This document shows, one piece after another, positions 33,801 to 47,045 of a DNA stretch of 64,000 nucleotides; the stretch's first letter is position 1; each line of letters begins with the position of its first letter. The notes beneath the pieces are model-generated. The model saw only the letters and a list, made by a program, of their open reading frames with translations. It was not told the origin of the DNA and did not search any database. The position numbers and the translations under genes were made by a program. Origin of the DNA: Miscanthus floridulus (Eukaryota; Streptophyta; Magnoliopsida; Poales; Poaceae); assembly GCF_019320115.1 (NCBI RefSeq), contig NC_089581.1, forward strand, positions 72,776,101 to 72,840,100, in the 5' to 3' direction.

Positions 33801-35602
33801 AGTTAAATAGCTATTGGTGTCTATGTCCTGCATAATCTTGTGTTTGTCTTGAATGCTTATGTGATGCATCTTCTGTTACCATTCATCACATTCATACACA
33901 TGCATCTTGCATCTCATTTAGGTACGCTAGATGAACCATGTGAAGAATGTGATGTGGAGCCAAACTCGAAGATTGGGTTTGGTGGATCTATCCCGAAGAT
34001 GGAAGGACTAAGCAAGTGCTAGGACCGGAGATGTCACCAAGACGGTGCAAGCTAACTGAACTGACTTATGTCGGATCCCAGGCATGCCCTGGAGAATTCT
34101 AAGTCTCCCATGTTTTTACAAATATCTTGAGTATCTTTTATTGTTGATGATGCATTAAGTATAGGAATTGGTTGGAACCAATTGTTGCATTATATCCTTA
34201 CCTTGTCTAGATTAAATCCAGTGAATCCTAATTAAGTGTAGGATCGAATGATGCTTAGCTATGCATAGACCGGTAGAAGTCAGGTGATTTCCTGTCACCT
34301 ACGAGATGTAGGATGAGCTCTGGTCACAGTTGGCTATATTTGCTATCATGAAAAAGAACCATGTGTTAATAATGAAAAGAGACCGGACGGGATGACGGTA
34401 GTGCAGCAATAAGGCATGGAGGTCTTAGGTGTGAATCTATCCCCGTCTGAGTCATTTAAGGACCGATACGCTGTACGTGCTCATGTCATGTTGAACATAG
34501 CCTAACACTTAGCTGGCCGGATAAGTCATTCTGACCGTGAAGCCTAGTAGCTCGACTCTGGCCGAGAACGTGAGCAGTGGTGCGCATTCTGGAGGTAGTA
34601 AGGATGTGCGGAGAGCCATTGGCATAAGCCCAAGGCGGGTTAGAGTCCCGATCAACCTTGGCAGAGTGGTTCTCTGAGAATGCCGATCTGTTCGGACCCA
34701 CGACTCCAGAGTTGTGCCAAAGGTGACTTGATTGCGACCCTGATGGGGGAAGTAGGGTTTGTGTTTAGGAATACCCCTCTAGCTAGATAGAAATCGATTT
34801 GAATTGTTGTCTCTCCCGGATAGTGAGAACTTGACTGAGCAGCGGCAACATAGATTCACTAAATTTAAAGATATGGTTAAAGGATGATGATGATGATGAT
34901 GATAATGGCAATGAGACATGAAATACCTGATATGGTTATTATTGTTTGTAACTTAATCAAGTGATTGATTAGTATAGGTGCTAATATAGATGGTAGGTAA
35001 TGGCTAAAAGTCACTGCTAGTACAGGTGAATAATGCTAATGGTTACTCAAGCTTTTATGCAAAAAGGTTGTCTAGCCTGATCCACTAAATTAAGCTATGC
35101 ATGATCCTTGGTGTCATTTGTTTTGGTTTCTGACGGGTAAGTCTAGATGAGTACATTCGAGTACTCAGGGTTTATCCCACCATGTTGCAGGTGAAGTTCT
35201 TGGCCTATTGAAGATGGTGGCTAACCGCCGGTGGGCTTGGTGATTCTATATTTAGTTCTCATCTATATGCTTTTGTCTGAGGATGTCACTTATGCTAGCA
35301 ATATATTTGGAACTTATATTAATGTAATCATTTGAAAGCTATGTTGTTTTTACTAAGCGGTTTTGAAACCTAAACTTGTACTATTATTTGTGAACTCATT
35401 TGTAATATTATTTCCACTGCAACTCTGTGTATGTGATGTGTATTTGCTTAATCATGCGATCTTGGTTGTGATGTTGATTTACCGAGGTCTTTCGGGACAC
35501 TCGGCGGACTACCGGGTTTATATAAGTGAAAGTATGCGCGTGTCAACGTGTTAGCGGGGACAGCCGTACTTGATCTTGTATAAATTGGGCGGTTCTGTCA
35601 CA
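30856..35602 (+). repeat. Element I 5' LTR (4,747 bp)
   Basis: It begins TATAACACCCCAGGTGTT; the expected TG has become TA, while the 3' copy keeps TG. It ends TTCTGTCACA. It contains a GC-rich part (about 31800-32590), a long AT-rich part and the conserved hairpin at 35149-35194. The ORFs inside (30913-31296, 31887-32604) are paired with copies in the 3' LTR. Confidence 0.93.
35149..35194 (+). promoter_or_regulatory. Conserved LTR hairpin with TTGCAGGTGA (element I, 5' LTR)
   Basis: GAGTAC-ATTCGA-GTACTC, then AGGGTTTATCCC, then TTGCAGGTGA, about 440 bp before the LTR end. The 3' LTR copy (45332-45349 and onward) keeps the hairpin but has TTGTAGGTGA. Confidence 0.6.
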
Positions 35603-35604
35603 GC

Positions 35605-35616
35605 TGGCATCAGAGC
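35605..35616 (+). other. Element I primer-binding site
   Basis: TGGCATCAGAGC, one base from the iMet PBS, lies two bases after the 5' LTR end. Confidence 0.88.
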
Positions 35617-38224
35617 AAAATTAAGCATAATACTGTCATGTACGTCATTTTAAAAACAAAGCTTTGGTTTTAAAAAGCCTATTTTGACTAAAACTTTAGC
35701 TATAGGCAAATTTGTCAAAACTTATTTGCAAAACTATGTTAGCGACATTCTCCTTTATGCCCAGTTAAGGACTATTAGGTGGCTATCTAAGTACTAACAT
35801 GGGGGTTTTTACTTTCGTCGTCCATACGGCGTGCTATTGTATGGATGCCATTCGCTTGAATGGTAATGTATGGATCAATTGCCTCTACGCCCAGGTAAGT
35901 GTGAGTTGTGAGAGCATGACCGTCCAACTATCGGTCTAGGGGAGAGTTAGCTATGGTTACTAGAATATTTACATGTTACACACATGCATATATGAAGGTA
36001 CTTAATTGTGGGTATATCTATCGGGTAGCTATGGATATCGAAGTATATACATCTAGGGATGTATATATGGAGAGTATCTTAGTTTACTGCTTTCATTGTG
36101 TGCTTATTTATCTCTTGTGGGGATGGGCTGCAATGAATTTGCCTGTAGGTATGCTAACCACGAATGCGTAGATTGAATGTAGCTGACGACTAGCTATATA
36201 TCGAGAGAGTACGTGTTATGCCACCAACATAGAACGTGATTGCCACCTTAGGCTGGCAATTTCGTGAGGACGAATAGGACGAGCATGCATCATGATTGTG
36301 CTTGTGCATAAATATGCTTCCCTCCCTTTGTTCTAGTACTAAGTAACTTGTGATCGATGTGTTGCACTATCTTCCTTGTGTGGAGTTAAACAAGAATGCC
36401 TTGTTCCATGTTGCTTGAATAGGAAGTGCTTGAGAAAAGTGTGTGCTTAGCCTTGCTAGAAATAATTGTGGTTACATGCTTAAACCTATAAATGTCCTCT
36501 AGTTTAGCCAAGTGGTGGGTATGTTGCTCTTACAAGCTTTTGCAAATGCTTTAGGCCTCACTTAAGTACTTGTGATTCTTATGACTAAAATTAATTTATT
36601 GTTGGTCTAAGGTAACAATGTTTAGAGCTGCTAGAATAACATGTTTGTGTGCTCTCTTGTTAAGTAGAACAAAGGCAAGTTTTGTTTTGCTTGTGGGACA
36701 TTGGCTGCTAGAACAGTTTCTGTAGTAGTGATGTTTTTGTGGTCATAACGGTGTTTTCTATAGTTATGGAGAATACCAAAGTCGTAGCTAACTTTCGTAT
36801 CTTGCTTGTCCTAAAATTTCATGACCCCAGGCCTTATGGTTTAGGAGTTATGAATTTTAGAAGTTTGTTGTCAGGTTTTGCTTATGTTCTGAATAGATCT
36901 GAATATTTGGTTTGTTTTACCTGTGTGCATATAGAATTATTTCTTGGAAATAGTAGAAGAAGTATAGTAATTTTTTTCTAAGCTTTACAAAATGTCTAAT
37001 AGCACTGCTTTTGGTGATCTAAATCTCCAGTTATGAGCTTGCAAAATGGAATGACAGAATCTGTCCAAATCTGGGCAGGGATGTCTTCTTTGTCTTGTTT
37101 GGTCTTGTTCGCTATAGGATCATCTTAATATGATAATAAGAAAGTTATAGACAACTTAATAAGCTTTGCCTAAAGTCTAGGATCACCTTTGTTTGATGCC
37201 TACAACTTCAGTTATGCTTGAAACATGTGCCTACTATACTGCTATTCAGTTTTCTGTGCATATACTAAGTCGATGCTTTAGCTTGCTTTGGTTTTGGGCC
37301 AAGCTTGTAGTTAAATCTCGTCTGGTAAATGCTTGTTATGTGTGTGAGCCTTGTGCTTAGTATTTGTGCTTAAGCTAATTTGATTGAATCTCTCAAATGC
37401 TTGCTTGAAACTATGATGTGGTATGTATGCTTGTTATCTAATTAGTGCCATAGTTGTCACCTCGTTTGTCCTCGGTAAGCATATGAGTGTCAAATACCTT
37501 TATCCTAGAACAACGCTCAAGTTACATAATCGCACGGTTGTCGTCTCCAATTAGGTTCTCTCTTGGGAGCCTGAGCCTATAGACATGGTCACTAGCCCTT
37601 GAACGTTTGTGTATCTATGCCTTGCTTGAACCATAGGCCCAAGCTTAGTTCCCTAGAATGCTTGCATGTGTCGTGGTTGTCCCGCTCCTATGTGGGAGGA
37701 CCCTACTCAAAAATCCTTGTCGGACCTCATTGCTCTTTCTCCTACTAATGAGCTAGTGCAACGCTAATCACTATCTACCCTAGTTTTGGAACCTTTTCCT
37801 CGCAGATCATGCCATTGCTTTATCAACTAAATCCCTAGTCAGTGCAATGGCTCTATCCCTCGAATCTCGTGTATTTTGTCTCCAACTCTTTCAAATCTCT
37901 GGATGTTTATCAGTCTTGATCTCATGTTGTTGCTCGACAAGACCAAATCTCATGTTAATCTTTATCTAGTAATCACTTTGGTGGACACGAGGCGTATATG
38001 GAAATTAGGCCAGAAGTCCCCTGCTTAGTAGCCTTCGGCGATTAGGCTATGTTCTTTTGCGCTGTGTTTTGATCTTCTGATCGCCTCCTTGTTGAGTCCT
38101 AACCTTGTGACTACCTTTGTTTGCTATCCCTCTTTTGCATAGTGCTTGTTCTTATGACCTAATCTATGCAACTTGAAAATTCACCCTGGGTGTGTGATCA
38201 GTAATGGTGTTATGAGTAGCAACT
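35617..38224 (+). other. Element I internal region, 5' non-coding part
   Basis: AT-rich with T-rich, intron-like texture. ORFs of 60-80 codons have no recognisable features. No Gag motif or zinc knuckle is seen in any frame. Confidence 0.6.
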
Positions 38225-38494
38225 ATGGTGCCACGACGGAACCTAGGGCCTCCTTGTGGCCAGCCGACACATGGTTGTGCTACTAGGTGCGTGCCGGTAT
38301 CGAGGTTTCTAGTCATGATCCATTGCCGAACTACACCGATGTGTTATTTTCACATGAGCTCTTCCTTGGTTATCTCTCCATATCTTATCAAAGATCCATA
38401 TATCAGACCAAAAGTAGTAGAGCTTCCTTTTGAAGTCACAAAAAGGATAACCTTTGAAGAACTGGTCACCAACATAAACATTAACAGACTATAA
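38225..38494 (+). CDS. Element I short ORF sharing sequence with element D interior
   Basis: An 89-codon frame starts MVPRRNLGPPCG. The DNA from the ATG over about 150 bp resembles 47439-47290 (minus) in D, for example GCTACTAGG..CGTGC.GGTATCGAGGTT. Translations share ATR-x-V-x-VSR and a later TTP/TPP-YF/HF patch. This makes it the only internal segment of I with support for a coding past. Its function is unknown. Confidence 0.45.
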   Translation: MVPRRNLGPPCGQPTHGCATRCVPVSRFLVMIHCRTTPMCYFHMSSSLVISPYLIKDPYIRPKVVELPFEVTKRITFEELVTNININRL

Positions 38495-41049
38495 GAGGTG
38501 ATAGACAAGTGACTCCACTTGGTTGTCCTAGTATTGACGTCCGTCACCTAGTGAACAACTTATGTCATCATTGTTGGATCAGAAAGGCATACAACACTTA
38601 ATGTTGGAAAAATGGTTAGTCGAATAAGAATCAAACGTCACATTATGATTATGACCTGGCTATCCAAGTCTTGATTATTATGTGCATGCTGATCGCACAG
38701 TCGAGATCAACAATCTCTAGTGTGACCCCTTGTCTGCTGACTTCGATGGCGACCATCTGTTATGCGTTAATCACAACTATTGTTGGCAAGAGTGAAGGTT
38801 TAGAACTTCTAGTGTTGAGAGACAACTGATTAGTTACTAGTCGGAAGCTTAACCTCTAGCTAGGTAACAACTTTTGCTAATTACGAAGGCTATGTCTCAC
38901 AGAGCAATGTTAAGCAATGTAATAGCAAGCCGTTTAGCAATGCAACTACTGCTTTGTTTTCCAAAACCTGTGCTATCAAGTCAATTCCATCCTGGACAAT
39001 CACATAGATAGTACAAGACGTTGTATCGACTACGTAAGGAGCTAGCGAAATCACATTCCTAGTTTCAGTCAGCATTTTTGTGCCCCTAGGTGCCCCTAAC
39101 ACATGTGTCCAGACTCTATTGGATGAAGTGTCGAAGGATATATAGGAATGATTCCTTATCTCTGTAGGACAGTCCCTCCATGTAGAGTATGCTTTGTGTC
39201 CCGAAAACATAGCCACAAGTCCAATGCTTGTGCATCGTCAAGTTGGTGTCTAGAACGATGGTTGAAGTGTTACCAGAGAAGCATGTGAGGAAAACTCTAG
39301 CCTCCATCCTCAGCTAGGGAAAGGTTGCTGCTGCTATGAGAAAGGTTAGAGAGTGCAAAACACACACCTCAACGTGTGAAGCAAAGAAAAGGGAGAACAC
39401 GAAATTTGTCTAGATTTTGTGGCACTAAACCAGTTATCTTCAAGCCGGCGATTAGTGACTCAAACGAAGTTGGATTGACCCCAAACTTGGTGATCTCATT
39501 CCTTGCTTAGGACCCTTCAATGTATTAAGTTGGTTTGAGTATTGGTTGAGTAAAACATCAGATTTGAGAGATATCTTGTCGGCTCGGTTTGCTGCCATTT
39601 CAGAACAGAGCAGTTTTGGTAGATGAATTATTTTGATGGTCAAACGGTGTCCAGTTGAGTTGAATTTTGGTGAGTAGTTAGAAGACCCATGGATCTATAT
39701 GCTCACCAAAATTTGTGCATATTGGAGCAGTAGTTTGTAAGATATGAATAGAAAACAAAAGGGTACAGAATCTGCAATTTCGCTATGACTGTGATCATCC
39801 TTTGCATTAGACGGTTGTGTTTGTAATTCATGCCAAGAAATTACAACTTGTAGGTGTATTGCTGTTAGACAACCCTCCATACCCTTGAGAAGATTAATTG
39901 CACCCCTATGTGCCTTGCTTTTGCCCTCTTAGATTAGCAATGCATGAGCAGTCAAGGTGTTCTAGAAGTCAAATTGTGCCCTTGCAATTCGAAAGTAATT
40001 GGAAAGGTGTCAAACCATAGATTTTTGGATTATTGTTTTTGAGATATTGATTGGCCTAAGAATGGAAGCCTCGATGTCAAATATAGTTTAAGAAAGCTAG
40101 TTTTGCTATGATGCAAGTCAACCCAACTTGTTGTGCAACTGCACCACGAAGGCAAATTGTACTTAACCTGCTTGGTAGTGAACTAGTCCCTAGTTTTGTG
40201 ATTACTTGCAACTTGTGTTGTCCTCCAAGCCTCGCTAACAACCCTCTGCATCAATGGTTCTCCAATGCTGACATGCCTTTGGTGTCTTCCATGTGTTTTA
40301 CCCAAGGGGTTGCCTTAGATACAACTCAAATAACTATTGCCGCTTGGATACGAGAATTCCCTTAAATAATGGTCGTCGAAAATGCTGAGTCAACAGAGTC
40401 AGCTATCACATTCACCGCTCACTCAACGGACTCAGGTAATATAGTATTGTTATCAAAGAAAGAGCACTGCACACATGGAACATTATGTAGCTTTCCATCA
40501 GTTGACATATGAGTGATTGCACCGCTACAACCAGTTTGGATATTGGTTAACTAGCTTATCATACCCTCAAAGGATGTTTACCCCGTCTATGATCACATCC
40601 TTTACGAGAAGTTGTGCTCAAGCCACTTTAGTAGAGAACTGCTTTTCAAACCTTGGGAGCAAATATAGCACCGTTGCAAGGAATATCCGTCAACCGACTG
40701 CGATCTAGTGCAAAGTCCATAAGTTTTGTGCTATATCCACTAGGGAAGTAAATGTTACAAGTATTTAGTCTACGCTTGAATCACTCTTCATACATCGAGG
40801 ACGAAGTACGTAGGACAGTGCTATCTTGGATTCCTCCTAATGTAACAATGCTTTATGGAAGCCAATGAAGGAAATTCTTCTGACAAAAATTTACTATAAA
40901 GAACAAGTATAGAAAGTTGTCTCGACCAATTTGGTCCCTCTGATGCTTGAATGTTATGTAGCCTAAAGCTATCGCTGATATGGGAAACTGGTAACATGTC
41001 TCTCTTCCATAAAAGTCTTTTGTCTTGAATCTCGGGACACGATTCCTTT
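38495..41049 (+). other. Element I internal region, 3' part
   Basis: Short ORFs on both strands (for example 40108-40365, 39116-39307) show no domain. The last 30 bases carry the Gypsy-like 'TCTCGGGACACGATT' motif before the PPT, which ties I to the A/B/D superfamily despite the absent pol. Confidence 0.6.
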
Positions 41050-41061
41050 AAGGGGGAGGGT
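41050..41061 (+). other. Element I polypurine tract
   Basis: AAGGGGGAGGGT immediately before TGTAACACC at 41062. Confidence 0.88.
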
Positions 41062-44000
41062 TGTAACACCCCAGGTGTTTGTCACTAGTTAATCAATGGG
41101 TTTAAACTCAACCATGGCATGTTAAGTAGTGATGGAGATGTTAGATCAAATTATGAAAATAAGCCCAACTTAAACTTGGACCATGCACCATTGCTTACAT
41201 GTTGCCCTTTCCAAAAAGTATGCTTGAGTAATGTTGGATGTACTTCTTTCATGTGTCTCATATCAATATCCATCTATATTGATCCATGGAAAAGATTTGT
41301 GAAGTTTGAAATCAAGAAGTCACATGAAATAACAAGTTATGTCCTTGCTAGAATTGCACTATTAAGTGAATGGAAATGTAGGTCATCAACCAAACCTTAC
41401 AACCTTGCCCAAATGACTCTAGATGAACTCTACAACAAAAGTCATGAAAGGTTCATGTTGGGCAAATGCCAAGAAAATGCTCCAATGGATCAAAAAGGAT
41501 AATCTAAGCTTTATCGTGATCCTACTTTGGTCAAAGTAGAACTATATGTTCTATACAAGCTTTGATGTTGGACCTTAAATAAAAGTTGTAGTTCATATTA
41601 TGTAGAAGAAACTTTGTTTTTGCACTAAGACCTAGATCAGCTTGGAAATAAGTCAAATAGAGGTCACAAGATTGAATCTACTGTAGTTTTCAGCGCTTGG
41701 AAATATTCTAAGTCTGGAATTTCATTGACATCAGCATTGGCGTCTCGCGTTCTCTGAAATTCGTTAAGCAACTTGAGTTGGTCCAAAAATAAAAGTTGAA
41801 GGTTATATTATGGAGAAGAGCATGCAAAAAGTTACACTGAGTTTGACCGAGTTTTGACCTCCGAAAGTGAATTTCCGTGACCATTATCAATGTGTTGACA
41901 CTAGCAGTTTGTGGCTTAATTACCTGCTGATGAAGAGCTCTAATGACCATGTAGCCTTAATGAAGTTTGTAGAGCATCCAGAGTAGAGCAACTTTGCTAC
42001 TGGCGCCAAGGTCCGAATGTGCATGGAATATGCCAAAAATAGACTCCAAGTCGGGCACAGCGACGCACGCCACGTACTCGATGAATTGTCTTCGTGGCAA
42101 CCATGCAGCAGAGCGCACCCCTCCATTACCGCATGCCACTGCCGCGTGGTCTGCCCCCCATCGTGTCCCTACACCCTCCTAAAGTGAACACCGTGCTTCC
42201 CTCTCTCCCTCCCTCACTCTGCCGCTCCATCGCCTCGCTCTATTCCACGCTGGGGCGCACGTCCACCTTGGACATGAGCAGAGCTCGCTGCCGCTGCTGT
42301 GCTGCACACCTCAAGCCAGGAGCCACCACTAGCTTGGCCTCCTTGGCCTCGCAGCCACCTCACGCCACCGCCATTCTCACCCACATGCGTGGCGAACCAC
42401 CGGAGCGCCACGTCCGCCATGGCCGAGCTCGGCTTCGTCGTGTCCCCACTGTTCGGCCCTTCCTCTGTCCAAGCCGACTGCACCATCATCTTCCTCTCAC
42501 CATGCCACCCCTCCCACACTCCCTATCGGCCATGCTACGCCCCGCAGCGCTGCTGCCGCCAGCCACCGTCACCCAGGCCACTGGCGTGCGTGGCCAGGCC
42601 GCATCGGGCCTCCACGGAGCAAGCTGCGGCCACCTACGAGTGCGCACCAACCTACTGGTGCTTCCCCACCATTCCCCCGCCGTCGCCGGCCCTTCTCTGG
42701 CCACCACCGGCTGATTCCCCGGCGTCCGTCTGTTTCAAGTTCGCATCAGGGACCCCGTGCAGGAATTCGACAAAGGGAAGGGGCCTAACTGCAACCTTTA
42801 GACTCAGATGAATAGTGCCAATAAGGACCTATTTGCAGGAAATTAGCTGAAATTTGGAAAATCCATAAGAATTCATAGGAAATTCATAAAATAGCAAATG
42901 AGGATTTTTTGGAATCCTTGTGAAATTGTCTATGCAGAGATCTATAATATGGCATGTTTTAGTTTAAAGTTTTAGCTGCAAAAATAGATTTGTGCAGTAA
43001 GGTTGTAATGCTAGTTGAATTTGTTATTTTCCATAACTGCAGATCTAGGGCTCCAAATGAAGTGAAATTTTTGTGACATGCTACTCATGTGATAGTTGAT
43101 GTGTGGTAAAAGTTTCATGAGTATTGGATGAAGTATGAGTGAGTTATTGGTTTATCTCACTCTCACATGATTTCTTGCAATAGCAAATTATCTTTTTCAT
43201 AGAGGCAGCTATACTTATGCAAATAGTATGAAATTTGTACAGTAGACTATTGAGAGGATATGTGAGCTACTGTAATGTTTGTAGAATTTATTATGCAATT
43301 TTGGTATATGTTCATAAATACACCTTGATGTCTAAATAAATTAAGAAATGCTTTAAAAATATTTATTTAGAGGTGAGCACCATGCTTTCTAGTGTTCTTT
43401 AGTCATGTGTGAAATGTTGGTTTTGCCCAATTATGTGTTTGCAACATAAGTTAATAATTATTTTCTTGTCGATGTGGTTTATGGATAGATCTGGGAACAT
43501 AGCAAAGTTCTTCATGATAATGTGCTTTGTTGTGAAACTTGTTTAAACTAAAGTTGTAGATAATTCATGTATATAGATTCTGTTAAAATTTGGAGTGACT
43601 TGGCCAAGTAGTTTGTGAGTTATGCCTGTTTAAAGTTGGGTTACAGAATTGATTGCTCTCTGTCTTGTTTAGACCAGTTTCTGTAAATATAAAATTTTGA
43701 CCCATTTAACTTGTGAATCATGCTGTGATGGTTATATATGAAATGTAGAGAATTTCATAAGCTTTCCAGAATGTCTTGTTGCATGGCTATTGGATTTATA
43801 TAACTCTAGTTATGATCCAAACAGGAAGTTGTTGTTTCCAGTCCAGAAATAGACATATGTTAGTTGTGGTTGTTTACTCCATGTGTTGCTAAGTGTGGCT
43901 TATGCCCTTGTTGATGGTCAAGTTATGATACTTGTGACCTTGTTAAACTTATGTCATGCTTGATGTGCTTACTCTCTATAGTTAGTTGTGTGATGTTAGT

Positions 44001-45785
44001 TAAATAGCTATTGGTGTCTATGTCTTGCATAATCTTGTGTTTGTCTTGAATGCTTATGTGATGCATCTTGTGTTTCCATTTATACACATGCATCTTGCAT
44101 CTCATTTAGGTACGCTAGATGAACCACGTGAAGAATGTGATGTGGAGCCAAACTCGAATATTGGGTTTGGTGGATCTATCCCAAAGATGGAAGGACTAAG
44201 CAAGTGCTAGGACCGGAGATGTCACCAAGACGGTGCAAGCTAACTGAACTGACTTGTGTTGGATCCCAGGCAAGCCCCGGAGCATTCTAAGTCTCCCATA
44301 TTTTTTACAAATATCTTGAGTACCTTTTATTGTTGATGATGCATTAAGTATAGGAATTGGTTGGAACCAATTGTTGCATTATATCCTTACCTTGTCTAGA
44401 TAGAATCCTATGAATCCTAATTAAGTGTAGGATCTAATGATGCTTAGCTATGCATAGACCGGTAGAAGTCGGGTGATTTCCTGTCACCTGCGAGATGTAG
44501 GATGAGCTCTGGTCATGGTTGGCTATATTTGCTATCATGAAAAAGAACCATGTGTTAATAATGAAAAGAGTCCAGACAGGATGACGGTAGTGCAGTAACA
44601 AGGCATGAAGGTCTTGGGTGTGAATCTATCCCCGTCTGAGTCGTTTAAGAACCGATATGCTATACGTCCTCATGTCATGTTGAACGCAGCCTAACACTTA
44701 GCTGGCCAGATAAGTCATTCCGACCACGAAGCCTAGTAGCTCGACTCAGGCCGGGAACGTGAGCAGTGGCGCGCATTCTGGAGGTAGTAAGGATGTGCAG
44801 AGAGCCATTGGCATAAGCCCAAGGCGGGTTAGAGTCCCGATCAACCTTGGCAAAGTGGTTCTCTGATAATGTCGATCTGTTCGGACCCGTGACTCTGGAG
44901 TTGTGCCAAAGGTGACTTGATTACGACCCTAACGGGGGAAGCAGGGTTTGTGTTTAGGAATACCCCTCTAGCTAGATAGGAATCGATTCGAATCGCCATC
45001 TCTCCCGGATAGTGAGAACTTGACTGAGAAATGGCAACGTAGATTTACTAAATTTAAAGATATGGTTAAAGGATGATGATGAAGATAATGGCAATGAGCC
45101 ATGAAATACCTGATATGGTTATTATTGTTTGCAACTTAATCAAGTGATTGATTAGTATAGGTGCTAATATAGATGGTAGGTAATGGCTAAAAGTCACTGC
45201 TAGTATAGGTGAATAATGCTAATGGTTACTCAAGCTTTTATGCAAAAAGGTTGTCCAGCCTGATCCACTAAATTAAGCTATGCATGATCCTTGGTGTCAT
45301 TTGTTTTGGTTTCTGACGGGTAAGTCTAGCTGAGTACATTCAAGTACTCAGGGTTTATCCCACCATGTTGTAGGTGAAGTTCTCGGCCTATTGAAGATGG
45401 TGGCTAACCGCCGGTGGGCTTGGTGATTCTATATTTAGTTCTCATCTATATGCTTTTGTCTAAGGATGTCACTTATGCTAGCAATATATTTGGAACTTAT
45501 ATTAATGTAATCATTTGAAAGCTATGTTGTTTTCACTAAGTGGTTTTGAAACCTAAACTTGTACTATTATTTGTGAACCCATTTGTAGTATTATTTCCGC
45601 TGCAACCCTGCGTATGTGATGTGTATTTGCTTAATCACGCGATCTTGGTTGTGATATTGATTTACTGAGATCTTTTAGGACACTCAGTGGACTACTAGGT
45701 TTATATAAGTGAAAGTATGCACGTGTCAACGTGTTAGCGGAGACAACCATACTTGATCTTGTATAATTTGGGCGGTTCTGTCACA
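41062..45785 (+). repeat. Element I 3' LTR (4,724 bp)
   Basis: Full-length partner of 30856-35602, starting TGTAACACCCCAGG and ending TTCTGTCACA, followed by the TSD AGTTC. Confidence 0.93.
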
Positions 45786-45790
45786 AGTTC

Positions 45791-47045
45791 TAAGTGTCGT
45801 TTGGTGTTGAAGAGACACTTAGAGTAGTTTAGGACTATGTTTTTCCTTTGGCCATACTATTAAGGAGGGTATGGATGGGTAGCTTGACCTAGGTGAGTCT
45901 AGTGGGTTGGGTGTGGTGCACACTTGCCAAAACTAGCACTAGGTAGCTCCTAAAAAGCCCTTAGATCCATTGGAGCAAACTTCATTCACGTACGTTCAAA
46001 AGTAGCAAGCGAATGGAGGGTCAAATACTGACCAGACGCTGGCGTAGAGTCTAGTCAGTTCATTTGATCAAGGTGAAGTCATCTGGAAGTGACCGGATGC
46101 TGTGAGGTGAAGTGACCGGACGCTGAGGGCCAGCGTCCGGTCAACTCCAGTAAGGTTCCAGAGAGCGAAAATCACGATCGGACGCATCCGGTCAGTGCTG
46201 ACCGGACGTTGGCCAATGTCCGATCACACTTTAAACATTGGAGTTCAGGGTGAACTAACTGGCGTGTCCGGTCAACATGACCGGAGCGTCCGGTCACCCC
46301 ATAGAGGCACATAACGGTTCATTTTTCAGCCCATGTTATAAATACTTCCTCCATTCGTGTGTGGGGGCACTTTTGCTTATTTCATCAGCTGAGAAACACC
46401 TTTGAGAGTGCCAAGAAGAGCAAGGTCCTAGTGAGGTGATTGAGATTTTAGAATCCCAAAGAGAGCCCTCATTAGTGAGAACAAGAGTAGCAAAGTGTGC
46501 ATCCACCCTTCTCATTAGGCTTGTTGTGGTCAAGTGAGAGTTCGTGCTTGTTACTCTTGGTGATCGCCATCACCTAGATGGCTTGGTGGTGATTGGGAGC
46601 TTGGTGATCATCCGGTGGAGCTTGTGGATGACCCAACTCAAGTTGTGAGCGGTTGTGGGTGATTCAACGCGACGGAGTGTCAAAGAATCAACCCATAGAG
46701 AGCACTTGATCCTTGCATGGATCAAGGAGGAGCTACACCCTTGCGCGGGTGCTCCAATGAGTACTAGTGGGGAGTGGTGACTCTCTGATACCTCAGCAAA
46801 ACATTATCGTGTTCCTCCTTCTCTATTTACTTTAAGCATTTACTTTGAGCAATTCAATACTTGTCTTTACATTCATAGAATTGTCATGCTAGAGTAGGAT
46901 TGGAACTTAGCTTGCAAGACTTTTTGTGCAATAGAATATTACAAACACTTTCTAGGCACAAGGGGTTAATTGGGCTAACTATATGATTTAATTATTGCAA
47001 AGAAATTTAGAATTAACCCAATTCACCGGCATCTTGATCCTTTCA
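45791..47045 (+). repeat. Element C 3' LTR, second part
   Basis: It resumes at TAAGTGTC after the TSD of I and aligns with 19505-20790. It contains the GACCGG motif cluster (46027-46300), TATAAATA at 46337-46344 and the CTTGATCCTTTCA end. Confidence 0.93.
46027..46300. repeat. GACCGGACGCTGG motif cluster in C 3' LTR
   Basis: Same set of direct and inverted motif copies as 19741-20035, slightly shortened and with several C-to-T changes. Confidence 0.7.

Larger units (their letters stand above)
30856..45785 (+). mobile_element. Element I: LARD-like retrotransposon with 4.7-kb LTRs
   Basis: Two near-identical LTRs (30856-35602 and 41062-45785) enclose 5.46 kb. The TSD AGTTC is perfect (30851-30855 and 45786-45790). 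PBS and PPT are intact. The internal region has no gag, RT, RNase H or integrase motif that I can recognise. Long LTRs with a non-coding interior match the description of large retrotransposon derivatives (LARDs). The 384-bp LTR stretch compared by eye had 8 differences, making I the youngest member of the nest. Confidence 0.9.
19305..47045 (+). mobile_element. Element C: SIRE/Maximus-type Ty1/Copia retrotransposon, split by I
   Basis: LTRs begin TGAAA and end CCTTTCA. Order on the plus strand is 5' LTR, PBS, gag, protease-integrase-RT-RNase H, a long extra 3' ORF, PPT, 3' LTR. Integrase before RT marks Ty1/Copia; large size, a long coiled Gag and an extra ORF after pol fit the SIRE/Maximus lineage. 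Flanks CGGTC (19300-19304) and CAGTC (47046-47050) are a TSD with one G/A change. The 3' LTR is interrupted at 30855/45791 by element I. About 10 differences lie in the first 200 LTR bases. Confidence 0.93.
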
